Shown: positions 40,267 through 53,648 of the stretch, in pieces
How the letters are laid out: every line of letters starts with the position of its first letter
How positions within the stretch are numbered: position 1 is the stretch's first letter
Origin: Phymorhynchus buccinoides
Lineage: Eukaryota; Mollusca; Gastropoda; Neogastropoda; Raphitomidae
Direction: 5' to 3'
DNA length: 64,000 nt
Assembly: GCA_017654935.2 (NCBI GenBank)
Contig: CM065694.1
Span: forward strand, 5,779,258-5,843,257
The notes under the pieces: model-generated
The model's input: only the letters and a program-made list of their open reading frames with translations
Database searches by the model: none
What the model was told of the DNA's origin: nothing
Program-made: the position numbers and the translations under genes

Positions 40267-43200
40267 AAAAAGGGGGGGGGAGGGTAAAGGGGGGGGGGGG
40301 TCAATTTGGTTCAAATTAGGCAGCAGGAATCAGCTTGCTCGTATCGACTTCTCATTGCCACGGGTTGTTTTGCATACGTGCGTGTAAAACTAAAAGCACT
40401 ACAAGGGTCAACCTTGCTTTAAGTCTCCATCCGTCCCTTAAACCCCTTACCTCCCCCCCCCCATGTCCCCTCCACCCTCACCCCACCCTCACCTCACCAA
40501 CCCCACCCTACCCCCTTCCTTACTCCCTCCACACGCACCTGGCGGTCTTTCTGGACGATCTGCGAGACTGAATGGCGGACATCTCCCTCTCTTCCTGCTC
40601 CAGGACGGAGGGCAAAGCAATCTGCGTTGAGGGGGCCCCTCCCCCTGCCTCCCCTGGCACAGGGCTGGAGGTGGTGGGGGCAGGGTGGTGGGGGACCCCG
40701 CCTTCCTCCCGGCCAGACTCCCGGGTGGGCAGGCCAGAGTAGAAATGCTGGTCTGAGATCTGAAAGAAGAAAAATATGTTTAACGTCCACCGGTCTGAAA
40801 CATGACACATATGGGACATTAGTAGATATAATGATGGTGGGAACGATCCTGGAAGCAATGCCCAGAGGCAGTGCAACACCAGGAAAGTCCCACATTTTTA
40901 ACAATACAGATATTATTGTAAGAACTAAGAACAACAAATCGATGTTTATATAGCGCTTTCTATCGATCACAAAGCGCTTTTCAATCAGTATTTAAACATG
41001 CACACGCGCATGTGAATGCGTGCGTGCACACATACATTTTATCAAAGTGAAAAGCACAGATGCACTTACTGACACGCACATACACACACACACACTCAGT
41101 CTCTGTCTCTCTGATTCTTTCTCTCTTTCTCTCTCTCTCACCGAACATAATCTCTCCTACGCACACACATACACTTACACACATACAAGCACACGTACAC
41201 ACAACAAACATACATGCACGTGCTCGCATGCGCAGCCATGAGGGATAAGAGGGAGAAGATAATGAGCGCTTCTGGACACCCCACTGGGGATCACTCTAAT
41301 GGCTTATATTACTTCCCTTTGTCAAATAAGAAGCAATGTCTATTTCCGTTGCATGCCAGCAAGAGACAGAGAAAGAGAGAGCGAGTTTGGCAATGCTAAG
41401 AAACTGCCTCTAAATGAAACACTTGGTGTCAAGGGCTAAGAACCATGGCTTCACCTAAACAGCCCATTACACTTGCTTGGGAAAGAAGACAATAATATTG
41501 ACAGGGGAAAAAAATCAACAAAAGATAGCTTCTTCGTGTTGTTGTTGTTGTTGTCATACCCTGGCTTAAAAACTCCAGGGATCATCCCAACTAGAGTACC
41601 TCCAACAGCCGAAGCACTTGAACACTATAGTACAAATACACCAGCTAGGGATGAGAACATTATGTGTGTGACAGTTTCTGATTACCCCGCGACCTGGGCA
41701 GCCACACTCCGACTTTGGAGGATTTTGGATACTGATGACGTTATGCTCTAAAGACAATCCCCGCATAACTATGCAGAGGATAACAACATTTTCATGTAGC
41801 CTTGGTGTTCTAGCCTATGTCAATTGGTCTGACACAGCCTTAAGCCAAAGCGACTTCGTATTGTCGGATTATATGTCTTATTATTGATAGCAATGGTGCT
41901 CGCCTGAGGCAGTGATGTCTTGAAGGGGTTAAACAGGGTGTTGGAGGCAGAGATAAAAGGGGCAGAAAGTTTTGTGATTCTAGCGTAATACGTTACCAGG
42001 TCTTTGAGAGGCGAACCGTTGATAATGAAATCCATGTCATCGTGCAGCTCTAGAATTCTGAAAAACGAAGGAAAAAACAAAACAAACAAAAAAACAGTAT
42101 GTTATCAGAAGACAAGACCTGTGGCTAATATTCATTGGCTATTGAGCTGTTGATTAAGAGAGAGCAAACCAGTATTTAAATGTAAAGGGGGAAAAAAACA
42201 AAGAAAGAATGAAAGAGAGAAAGAAAGAAAGAAAAGGAACGAACAAACAAAAGAGGAAGGAAGAAAGCCTATGTAACACAAAAACATTCAACAAAGTTGT
42301 ACTTTCGACAACCTCCTCATGTTAACGACCCTCAATCTCAAAGTCTGCTTCTTTCGGGTTTATTAAAATACTCCTAGGCTGATCCTAACCCTATCTCATT
42401 CCTAAGAATGGCAGAATGTTGCTTAATTCTCAGTAAAAGCTTTCAATGCGAAAATTTTAGTGGGGTGGTTGGGGGTGCATAAAGTACTTCTTCTTCTTCT
42501 TCTGCATTCCCAGGCCATATGGCCATAATGGGTAAGGTATGTATGTGTCCGGTTTTCAGTTTTCACTGGTCTCCCCGCTGTGTACAGCAGACACATTCTG
42601 ATTTCGGAGCTCAAAGGAGAAAAAATATTTGGAAGATTTTTCTGAAAAAGAATGGGCCCAATAAGTCAGAAAGATAGATGATAGAAAGCAAAGGACAAAG
42701 AATCAGGTGTGCCTCAGGGGACTGTCCTTGGCCCCATCCTATTTTTGTGCTACATACTGGGGGGTCTTTTGTAAAAATAGTTTCCCCATGTTCTGGAAGT
42801 TCTGTGCTTGCAACTTCCTCTAATCTGCCACTCTCTTTGACTCTGCCTTTTCCCTTTGCTTTCTATCATCTACTATTTTTCTGACTTATTGGCCCAAACA
42901 AACAAATCTTTCACATTTTTCTCCTTTGAGCTCCTCCGAAATCGGAATGTATCGGCTGTACGCAGAAGGGAGACCAGTGAAAACTCAAAGCCGGACACAT
43001 ACGTACCTTATCCATTATGGCCATATGGCCTGGGAGCGCAGAAGAAGAAATCTTGAACCAGGTTCTGGTTCAATCTTGATAAGGTTCATAAAGGTCGTCC
43101 TGCTTTATGTTATAGGGTTTTTTCGAATTTGTTAACAGCACCTGTACAACCATTTTTTTAATAGCACATGTACAACAACTTTGTTAACTATTAATTCGCA

Positions 43201-46200
43201 GTGTATTCCATATGCTTTTCTTCCTCTCCTGCTCTCTTTCGCTCTCTCTTCTTCTCTCTTTCTTTACCCTTTTCTCTCTTTCACGTTTTTTTCTTCCCAT
43301 CTTTCTTTTCCCTTTTGTCCTCTTTATTACTTAGGTTTGTGTGGATGTGTGTCTGGATATGTATGTGTAATATTGGGTGTGAGTGTATATTAAGAAAAAC
43401 AAAACAAAGCAACCTTCTTTATACTTGTTATTAATAAGAAAAAAGGCAAAACAAACTTTTTTCTCTTTTCTTGTTTTGTTTTATTCATCTTTATTTACAA
43501 AGTAATCACTGTTTATTATTCATGAATGTTGAATCATACATATACAGACAAACCCCTATTTTACGACCCTCTGTCAAGCGACCACCTCTCATTTGAGACC
43601 GGATTTGTTGGCACGGATGCATTTTACTATGTAAACGACCTCTCTTAAACGACTTCCTCTAAAACGTGACTTACGACCGCCATTTTGTTGGTTTTTACGA
43701 CCGTTGTTGTCGTCTGCATAGACTTCGAGCAAAGGGAAACAACCACGGTCAAGGGCCTGAAAGCGGAGTCGCTTCCCTTGTTGTAGAAAAGATGGCGGAA
43801 AGCGTAGGAAAAGCACGAAAACCACTGACTTTGAAAAAGAAAACCACTGACTATGGACGAGAGTGGAGGTGATTAACAGAAGTCGGCGAAGTGAAACTGT
43901 AATACATCGATTGCACAATCCTATGGAGTTGGAAAGACCCAAATCCAGTTTTAATATGTCATTGTATGTGTGCATGAAGAAGAGAGTATGAACTGTGCTG
44001 AACTTTTTCTTTCTACGGCTGCCAGTGCAAACCTCCGTCATACGACCCCTCCAATTTACGACCGATTTTTCCGGACATTTTGGAAGTCTTAAAATAGAGG
44101 TTTGTCTGTAATAAGAAAAAAGGCAAGACAAACTTTTTTTTATCTTTTTTGTTTTGTTTTCTTTTATTCATCTTTATTTACAAAGTAATCACTGTTCATT
44201 ATTCATGAATGTTGACATATATATGAATATTATTGTAAATGTGCGAAGAAGGAATAGAATGTTTACTACCAAGAAGAAGAAGAAGAAGAAAGGAGAACCC
44301 ACCTGCTAGCTGCAGCAGCGTTGGCCATGGCCAACTGATGCATTTTGCTCAGTTTGTAGCTGTACTTCTTTCTGTTCTTCTCCAGCTCCTTCAGCTTCAT
44401 TTGATCATGGACCTACATTTCAAGAACAAATAAACAAACACAAAGGGATTTGAATTCACACTCCAGCAGTTTAACCTCTTCAGTGCCGACGACGTATATA
44501 TATATATATATATATATTTATATTTGTGTTATATATATATATATATATATATTTATGTCATCATGCAGGGTTCCCGTTATCCTGACTCATAATCCCCTCA
44601 ACCCTCCCCTGGGCCGATGGCTTAGGGATAGCCATCATCTGATCCAGAGCAGCAGCAAAATGAAGAAGGCCACCCCTGACGCGCCCCTAGTCGGACACAG
44701 AAAATGCCGATCACTCAGGGACATGCTGATGCCCTCAGCCCTCCCTGCCCCATGCAGCGACCAGGAGCCGGGCTGCCGGAGGTGCAGCAAAAAGTGTATT
44801 ACCTGCAGGGAGCACCTGGTGGAGACAGCCCGCTTCCACAGCTCACACACACAGGAGACGTTCACAATCAGAGATGCTGTGTCCGGCGACACAGACAATG
44901 TGATTTATTTGCTATTCTGCAGCCAGTGCCCTCATTCGCAATATGTGGGAGAAACAAAAAACAGTCTAAAAGTGAGACTAGCGTTACATCGATCACACAT
45001 AGGGAAAAACACAGGAACGCTGGTCACCAGGCACTTCAACCAGCCTGGACACAGCCTGTCCAATGTGAGGTGCCTGGTGATCGAAAAAGTCCATAAGAAT
45101 GACCTCAACCACAGAATCAGGCGGGAGAAAATGTGGATCGAGAAACTAAAAACCCTCACCCCCCTGGGCTTGAACACCCTGGATGGCTGAGAGGGTGATG
45201 CACTGCATGCTAACTCTACTGCTCTGGTATACCACAGTACTCCTTAGGCTCCATGCAGCCGCCTCGCCCCGGCCCTCGCCCTCCGCCCCCTGTGGTTCTC
45301 TCACCCCCTCTATTTCTCGTTCTTTCTCTCCCTTGCTCTCCCTCCTTTTTTCTCTCTCTCTCCTCGCCCCGTCCTCTCTCCTTCTACGCGTGCAATTGTA
45401 CTCCCCCTTTAGAGAACACCTTTTAATCATTATCACCTGTTTCACCTGGTCATTATATACTATTTTGTATTACTTTACAGCCATTTATATTTTACCATTG
45501 AAAACTAGCATATACATTCATTATCTTTTTCTTCTCCCTTTTTCTTCTCCCTTTTTCTTCTCTTCCCCCTCCTGTCTTCTTCTTCTTCTTCCTCCTCCTC
45601 CTCTTCTTCTTCTTCTTCTTCTTCTTCCTCCTCCTCTTCTTCTTCTGCTGAGAGCATGGCTGTGTTTGTGTGTGCTTGTGGGCGTATATACTTGCACACA
45701 CACTTGTGTGCGTATGCGGATGTGGGTGCTTGTGTGTGTGTGTGTGTGTGGGGGGGGGGGGGGTATGTGTGGGGGGGTGAGTGAATGTGAGTGTGTGTGG
45801 TTCAGGTGAACGATGATGTCCACTAAGAAAGGTGCGACAAGGTGTGAGCATATGAACTGTTTTCAGGTTTTACTTTTTACCTTGAGCTGTGAATGTGGTA
45901 TAAAAAAGGGGAATTTTAAGCGTGTTCAATCTGTCCATTGAAAAAGTGTTAAAATAAACACGAAATGTTTGGCAACATACAACGGTGTTTGTTTTTATTC
46001 TATCCAAATGCAAGACTATATATTTATATATATAGTACATATTTATATATATATATGTTCTCTATAACGCTTCAGAAGTTGAGATTTAGGGACACCCTCA
46101 AAGTGTCCCTAAAGAACTTCAACATCAATGTCTCCTCATGGGAAACCCTGGCACAGAACAGACCAGCATGGCGTGGTGTAGTAACATAGGGAGCCACCAA

Positions 46201-49200
46201 CTCCGAGGCGCAGCGTATCAAATGCAAAAGTGAAACCACTTTTGTATACTATTTTATAATTCTTCAAATTCTCCAAACGCAAACAGCATAAAATACATCA
46301 AAACACTTTAGTTTTGGCATAAATATCTCTTAACTGTATTGCTACATAATGTTTGGTGAGGACATATGGTCAGCAGCTTCATAAAATGAAGACCATTCAA
46401 TGCATTTTAAAAATATGTATAGCAAACTTAAAAAAAGCAACATATGCATGTGTGTGTGTGTGTGTGTGTATGTGTGTCTGTGTGTGTACGTGTGCGCTGT
46501 TGTTGTTTGTTTTGCTTTTGTTCCTGCTTCTTCTTCGATCGCGTGGGGGGGGGGGGGTCTTTTGTTCCTCTTGTTGATGTTAAAGTAGAAGACAATTTTC
46601 AGCAAAAGAATAGTATATGCCACAAGTAAGTTAATAAATATGCAAAGAAAGAAAGGAAAGAAAGAATTATTTTTCATGCCATGCCATTTTCCTTCAAAGC
46701 AAACTGTCAAACTGAACCAAACTGCAACAAGAACAATGCCAGACACATATGAACAAACCAAGAAATATAGGAATTAACTGTTACCAGATGTTGCTTGTGA
46801 TTATACTTCTCCAGATGATGCGGGTCTCCTCATACCCACAGATTTTTACATGCATTTTAACAGTATTTATCCCTCTCCAGATGATGCGGGTTCTCCAGGA
46901 CCCATACTCGTCAGAGTCACCATGTGTTTATACTTCTCCAGATGGCGCGGGTCTCCCACGACCTATTCTCAATGCACTGCAGTGACATATTTCTGCTCTT
47001 TAAAGTATGGGTCCTCCGTGACCCACGTTACATAGGAGAAATATGTTAAAATGACGTATCTAATTATTACTTTAGTTTTTACTGTATTGGTACCAACATT
47101 TGCTGACATATGCCAAACTATGTTTTTAAAAAATACTTACAATTTTATTATCATAGTCCCAATAGTTCCTGAGAGATTAAGTCATTTGTGCGTCTCTGGG
47201 TCTTGGACGACCCATGAAGCACGGTAAATAAAAAGCACACAAAAAAAAACAATTAAAAAATAGGAGTGAATAAATAAACAAACAATGAAATACAGACAAA
47301 GGAACAAATCACACATGTCAACTTTGTCCTCCTCCTCCGCATTTCCCCACTTGAAGTTGTTCACTAGATTCTGTTCCCTTCCCCTCCTCCCTCGACCCTC
47401 ACCTTCCCCCGCCAACTGACACACAATAAGGTCAAGGTCAAGGTCATCAACAACGGCAGTACCTAGCCCTCCACACACAAAAAATACATCATGTCACTCA
47501 ACCGGACTTATAACCTTCAAGCAATGGACCACCATACAAACTTTCGAGTGATTCTGTGCCGCGGTTCAAGGCATATTGCCCAGACAGACATACAAACAAA
47601 CAAAAATGAAAGAAAGAAAACAAAACAAAAAAACAGCCATAAAAAAAAAAATCAAAATACCAACAACATGAAAGCGGTGGACTGAAACACAAACGATCAA
47701 ACATCCCCCCCATCAACCACGGTGGAAAAATGCAATAGATAAAAGAATGGAACACAATCAGCCAGTCAATCAACCAGTCAATACCTCTTCGGGGTCAGGA
47801 GCCTTGGGCCCCAGGTTCATGGTGAAGCAATGCAGTTTGGGCATCTCCAGCTGAAAGATGACGGAAAACAAGAAGTGCAAAGTGATAATAAATAAAGAGA
47901 AAGGGGTGAAATAACTCTAGACTACTTTATTATCTCATAAAGAGAAATCATGTTGTGGCACTGCATAAAATCACATACATTTCAGAAGACTATATTAACT
48001 AAACAAACACATAGAAAAGTGCTTAGAGCTTAAAGGTGAAGCGCTATATAAATTTTCTTAAATAAGCAAATAAATTTTAAATAACATGTAAAACGGAGAC
48101 ACAAAATCTGACCATTTACTATAACAATGCATCTGTACATCTCATAATTATAAAATAACATAGACCTAATTATAACACGATACATCATAAAAGTGATGGG
48201 ATAAAATAAAAAAAGAACAAATCACATAAAAAACACACACATTTCGATACAACCAAATAAGAGTTTAAAAGGTACAGGTGATTGGCCTACAGTGGTACCC
48301 CTCTAATAAGACCTTGAAAGTGCTGTGAAAAAAAAAGTCTTATCTGAGGGGTGGTCTTATTAGAGGGCCAAGCTCCTTTCCGCTATCAGACTGATAAATC
48401 GGCGTTAGTGTGTGCACTACAACTCTCGCTGAATGCAAACAACTCACAAAATCCGATAAATGAAAGCAGCTGGCGCATTAGCGTTTGCCGTTATTTCGTA
48501 TCTGCGGTGTGCCATTTTGTCAGCTGAGTTGTATGAGCGGTAAAAGTTCTGTGTGTGCAAACTGTGACTAAAAATGAACTGCCAGAGCGTTACTTTGTCA
48601 TGTTTTGTGTTGTGTTGTGTCGTTGTGCATAATCCAGTATTTAGTAGGTCCGTTATGGCAAAGATTAGGTCTGTACTGTTATGTGTAGTTTGTGTGTGAG
48701 TGCAACATGGGCCATCGAAGTTGCCATCGGACCCGTTGCCATGACTTTCGATCACGAGTTCGTCTGCTTTTCATCGAGAGATTGATTTGCACGAACTTGA
48801 CTGCAAAAAGATAAGATTGTGGTCGCATCTCAACCCCTGAAATCGGGTCATAAGTCGGAACTCAGGGAAAGTCGTATTTGCGCCATAGGATATATAGTGG
48901 AATGTGTTCGGGAAAAAAAAAATCAGTCGTATGTGAGGAGAAGTCGTATTTGCGAGCGTCTTATTAGAGGGGTACCACTGTACATGCAGATACAGAAAGA
49001 GAGGGAAGGGAAGGGTGGGGGGAGCACACATAATGCATATCTGAGAAAACTTTCAGACTTAGCAGAAATCTTCAGAACAGTCACACTATCATTTTCCATT
49101 TTCAATGCTTCTTTTTTGGTTGATTTTTTTTTTTTTTCAATGTAGTGTTGTAAAGTGGCTCTGATGTAAGGTACATGCTTTGTAACCCAGGTTAGATGAT

Positions 49201-52200
49201 GGAAGGACCAGTTGATTGTTTCTCTGCTCACATCAACCAAACTTAACGATCTGATGGCCGATTCTTTCAGGACAGACAACAAAGCTATAGTCCCTGTATT
49301 TTGCACACATGGCAAAAAAGGGGGTCGTCAAAAATAAAAATGTCACCTACACCCTCCCCATTCAGTCACACGCATCCTCGCTGTGCACACACAAATGCGC
49401 ACACGCGCGCGCACACACACACACACTCACAGAGAGCATTAAATAATTAATCGTCTTCTTGTCAGGCGGCCAAGTTTATCACGCTGTTTGTTTGTGTGCA
49501 TGGCTGGAGTGATTTGTGAGTTTTTTAATAATTCAATATCGCTGCGATGCGAGTTAATTTCAATCCTGCCCACCTTGGGGAATCTTTTCTCGAGGTCTTG
49601 CAGGTAGGAGGACTTCTGCTGCATTTGCGGCACCTTCAAACCCGTGAAAGAGCTGCGTCGCCTCTCCTGAAAGGGGAACATTTGGCGAGAATAAACCCTC
49701 TGATATGTATGTGAATCATCAAAGCCATGCATTAGTGTAACATGGATATGAAATTTTAAACTTAAGGGAACAAATGTTTCCTTTGCAACAATATGATACA
49801 GTCGAAATTTAAAACAGAACACCTCCTCCGAAGTCGGAGTGTGGCTGTCCACGTGGTGGTGTAATGAAAAACGGTCGCACACGTAATGTTCTCATCCCTA
49901 GCTGGTGCACTTGTACCATAATGTTCAGGTGGATAATCCCTGGAGTCTTTTAGCCAGGGTACGACAACAAACAACAAAACAGAACACAATTATTATCTTT
50001 CTCCTCCCCCCCTCTCTCTCCCCCCCCCTCTCTCTCTCTCTCCGTCTCTCACCCTGGGCTCTCTATGCTGCGCAGGGAACTCTGATGGCCCAGTGGTGCC
50101 CCACATGTGTCTCCGGCCGGGACGACTCCTGCGACTCTATCTCTTTCTCACTCTCTATACCCCATTCTCCCCCACTTCTCTCTCTCTCTCTCTCTCTCCC
50201 TCTCTCACCCTGGGCTCTCTATGCTGCGCAGGGAACTGCTGGGTGATGGCCCAGTGGTGCCCCACGCGTGTCCCCGGCCGGGACGACTCCTGCGACTCTA
50301 TCTCTTTCTCACTCTCTATACCCCATTCTCCCCCACTTGCTCTACCCCCCTCTCTCTATCTCTCTCCGTCTCTCACCCTGGCCTCTCTATGCTGCGCAGG
50401 GAACTGCTGGGTGATGGCCCAGTGGTGCCCCACGCGTGTCCCCGGCCGGGACGACTCGCGCGACTCGGCGATGCGGCTCAGGGCCCTGGGGCCCCCCTCC
50501 TTCTGGCCTGCCCCCATCACTGCTGCCCGCGGGGGGCTGAAATCCCGACGACGGGCCCACGGACCCCTTTAGTGTGGAGCTGGACCCTTTCCACGTGGAC
50601 GCTCCTCTGCTGGACGCGTTTTCGTTGAAGTCGTCTCGTTGAATGGGATCTTAGAGAGAAAACAAAGGAAAACAAAAACAAAAGAGTATTTTAGATGCAT
50701 ATATTGCGATAGAATGCTGGGTGTCAGTGGTGTGAACGTTAAAATCTCTCCTTTCGTACTCTCTATACCCCGATTTTTATTATTTCTTAGTTAGATCAAC
50801 ATAGTCAGCTGCTCTAATGGGTGATTTGCCCCACGCGTGTCCCCGGCCGGGACGACTCGCCGACTCGGCGATGCGGCTCAGGGCCCTGGGGCCCCCCTCC
50901 TTCTCTGCCCCCATTTCTGCTGCCCGTGGGGGGCTGAAATCCCGACGACCCACCGACCCCTTTAGTGTGGAGCTGGACCCCTTCCACGTGGAAAGTTGAA
51001 GTCGTCTCGTTGAATGGGATCTTAGAGAGAAAACAAAGGAAAACAAAAACAAAAGAGTATTTTAGATGCATATATTGCGATATATCGTCTGTGAAATTAA
51101 AATACCTCGTACCACGTTCTTTTTAAGTTAGATACATTAAAAAAATGCAGGACTTAAGGACGAAAACCTCGTATCTTCGCAAATTTTAACAAAATGCAGG
51201 ACTGAACTCGCAATGTCTTGAACAACATATTTTTCATAGTTAATAACTTGTGGTAAACGCGGTTAATTTTTAAAACATTTTTTTCTCATTTTTCTTAAAA
51301 CTACCAAAATTGAGTTACGATGTTTCTGGCTTTCACCAACAATATATAATATGCCAATCCCTACAATCACGGAAAATCGTGGTACAGGTTTAGTCATTTG
51401 TGAATAACTACCGGGATCTCTATGTGTTTTTTTGTTGTTGCAAAATTTCATAACTTAAAAAACCTCACGCACATAATCGTTAACAGTTTTTTGTGTGGTT
51501 TCTTTTACAGTAGAATCTCCCTTATAAGATTCACCCATTGTAAAACTCCCTCCCTTTTAAGACCTACTCTGAGACATTGCCCTTCTTTGTAAGTATTAAA
51601 ATTACCTCCCTTATACAACTCCCTCCCATCTAAGACCACATTTCGGATGATTTTTGAAGGTCTTATAAGGGAGGTTCCGGATGAGACGATAAACCGAGGT
51701 CCCGTGTGCCCATGCACTTAGCATACGTTAAACCCAGTTTCAACGAAAAAGTCATTTGTCATTTGACAGTCAAAAATCGCATGAAATTTTTTGGGTATAA
51801 TTTGGGTGGCACGCCTCTGGCTGCGACACGCTCTCCAGGTGGGAGCAACCTGAATTTCACAGAGACGCCTCTGTGACTATAAAGTACCTAATACCTAATA
51901 CCTGTATTTTCTTTATTTGTTATGGGGGCACAACGCTGTGGAAAACAAGTTAATTTTTAAACAAATATTTTAATTTTGAAAATGTATGTCTCTCACCATC
52001 ACTTTTGGGCACCTTGAAGTACATGTAGAAAATGTCCGGTTGCTGGATGCGCTCCCAAAAGAGGTCAAAATCCGTCTGAGACTTCAGTGTTCCTTCTTTG
52101 ATGAGCTGGTCTTTTAACTGGGTGATCTGTCACGTAGAAATGTGTGCGCATAGCATCAGGTAACTGGAGAACAACGATGTGTATGGTACATAGGTACGCA

Positions 52201-52441
52201 CTCACAGACACACATAAGTTTGTTTTTGTACAAACGCATACGGATGCACAACCAGAAAGACAGACATACAGACACAGACACACACAAACAAACAAGCGCG
52301 GATTCGCAATCATTTGTGGCGTGCGACAATTTTGGACCGACCGACAGACAGACTGACAAAGTGAGTTATAGGTTTGTGGCTTGTGCCACAAACAAAAACC
52401 ACACACACACTTAGTGATTTCATTTATTTTATTTGTTATTT

Positions 52442-52472
<31 letters not shown>

Positions 52473-53612
52473 TAAGTGCATGGACGCACACACACACATA
52501 CACAGGGGTACAGGGGATTTTTCTTCTCACTCTGCACTAGGCCTTATGGTCTGAACGTGGAGTCTTTCGGATGAGACGATAAAGCTCTGCTTGTTGTTGC
52601 TTCAGTTATGTCATAGTTGTTGTTCATGTTGATTTGGAAAATAAAACATTTAAACCAGACAATAAACCGAGGTCCTGTGTGCAATTGCATGCCCCAAAAA
52701 AGAAAAAGGGGGTGGCCCGCCTCTGGCTGCGACATGCTCTCCAGGTGTGAGCAACCCGAATTTCATAGACGCCTCTGTGACTATAAAGTACCTAATACCT
52801 AATACACAATCACACAAGTAAATCAATCACAATAGCATCCTTTAGTAAACATCCTATACTAACAAAACCACCAAATAAACACGCCCACACCGAAAAACAA
52901 CAACTGACTTACATAGAACAGATCTGATTTGGGGAGATCCTCCAGGAAACTATCATCGGAAACAAACGTGTGCTTTTGCAGTCTCCTCTTGACCCGATGA
53001 CTTTCCTGCCTCTGCAAATCAATCAATAATCAATAACACAACGGTCAGAGTAAGGCCTCATACACAGTTCATGCGGAAATCCTATGCGCAATCCGTAAAT
53101 AAGTAAAAGAAAGAAGGGCAAAAAGTTACGGATATGGGGAAATACGGACACGTGCGCAAACCTTTTCCTTTCTTTGTTTTACTTATTTATGGATTACGCA
53201 AGGGTTTCTGAACGGAATCTCTGCATGTATGTGCACGTACCCTAAATAGCACACTCATGCACAGAGAAGTTCAAAAGGACAGAGAAAACGAGAGAGAGGG
53301 GGAAAGAAGGGAGACAGTATTGGGGAGAGAGAGGCATTGAGAGACGTAAACAGGGAGGGGAGGGGTGGGGAGAAAGAGTAAGACAAAAAACAGACAGACA
53401 GGCACACAGACAAGCATACAGACAGATACATAGGCAAAGAGAAACAGAGACAGAGGCATACAGTGAGAGACTCAAACATAAGACAAACAGACATAGACAT
53501 GCAGAGATAGAGAGAGACACAAAAAAGTGAGAAAGACTGAAACACACACACACACACACACAGTAAACACAAACACACACAGTAAATACACACACACACA
53601 CACACACAGTAA

Positions 53613-53648
<36 letters not shown>

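Noticed and set aside
45492..45851. Glu/Lys- and His-rich frames on the minus strand
   Set aside because: Translations of a TTC/CCT-rich tract and a GT run.
50093..50628. Plus-strand frames of 159-173 codons that look protein-like (RLRALGPPSF)
   Set aside because: They are the antisense of the minus-gene exon at 50649-50377; splice signals and phases fit only the minus strand.
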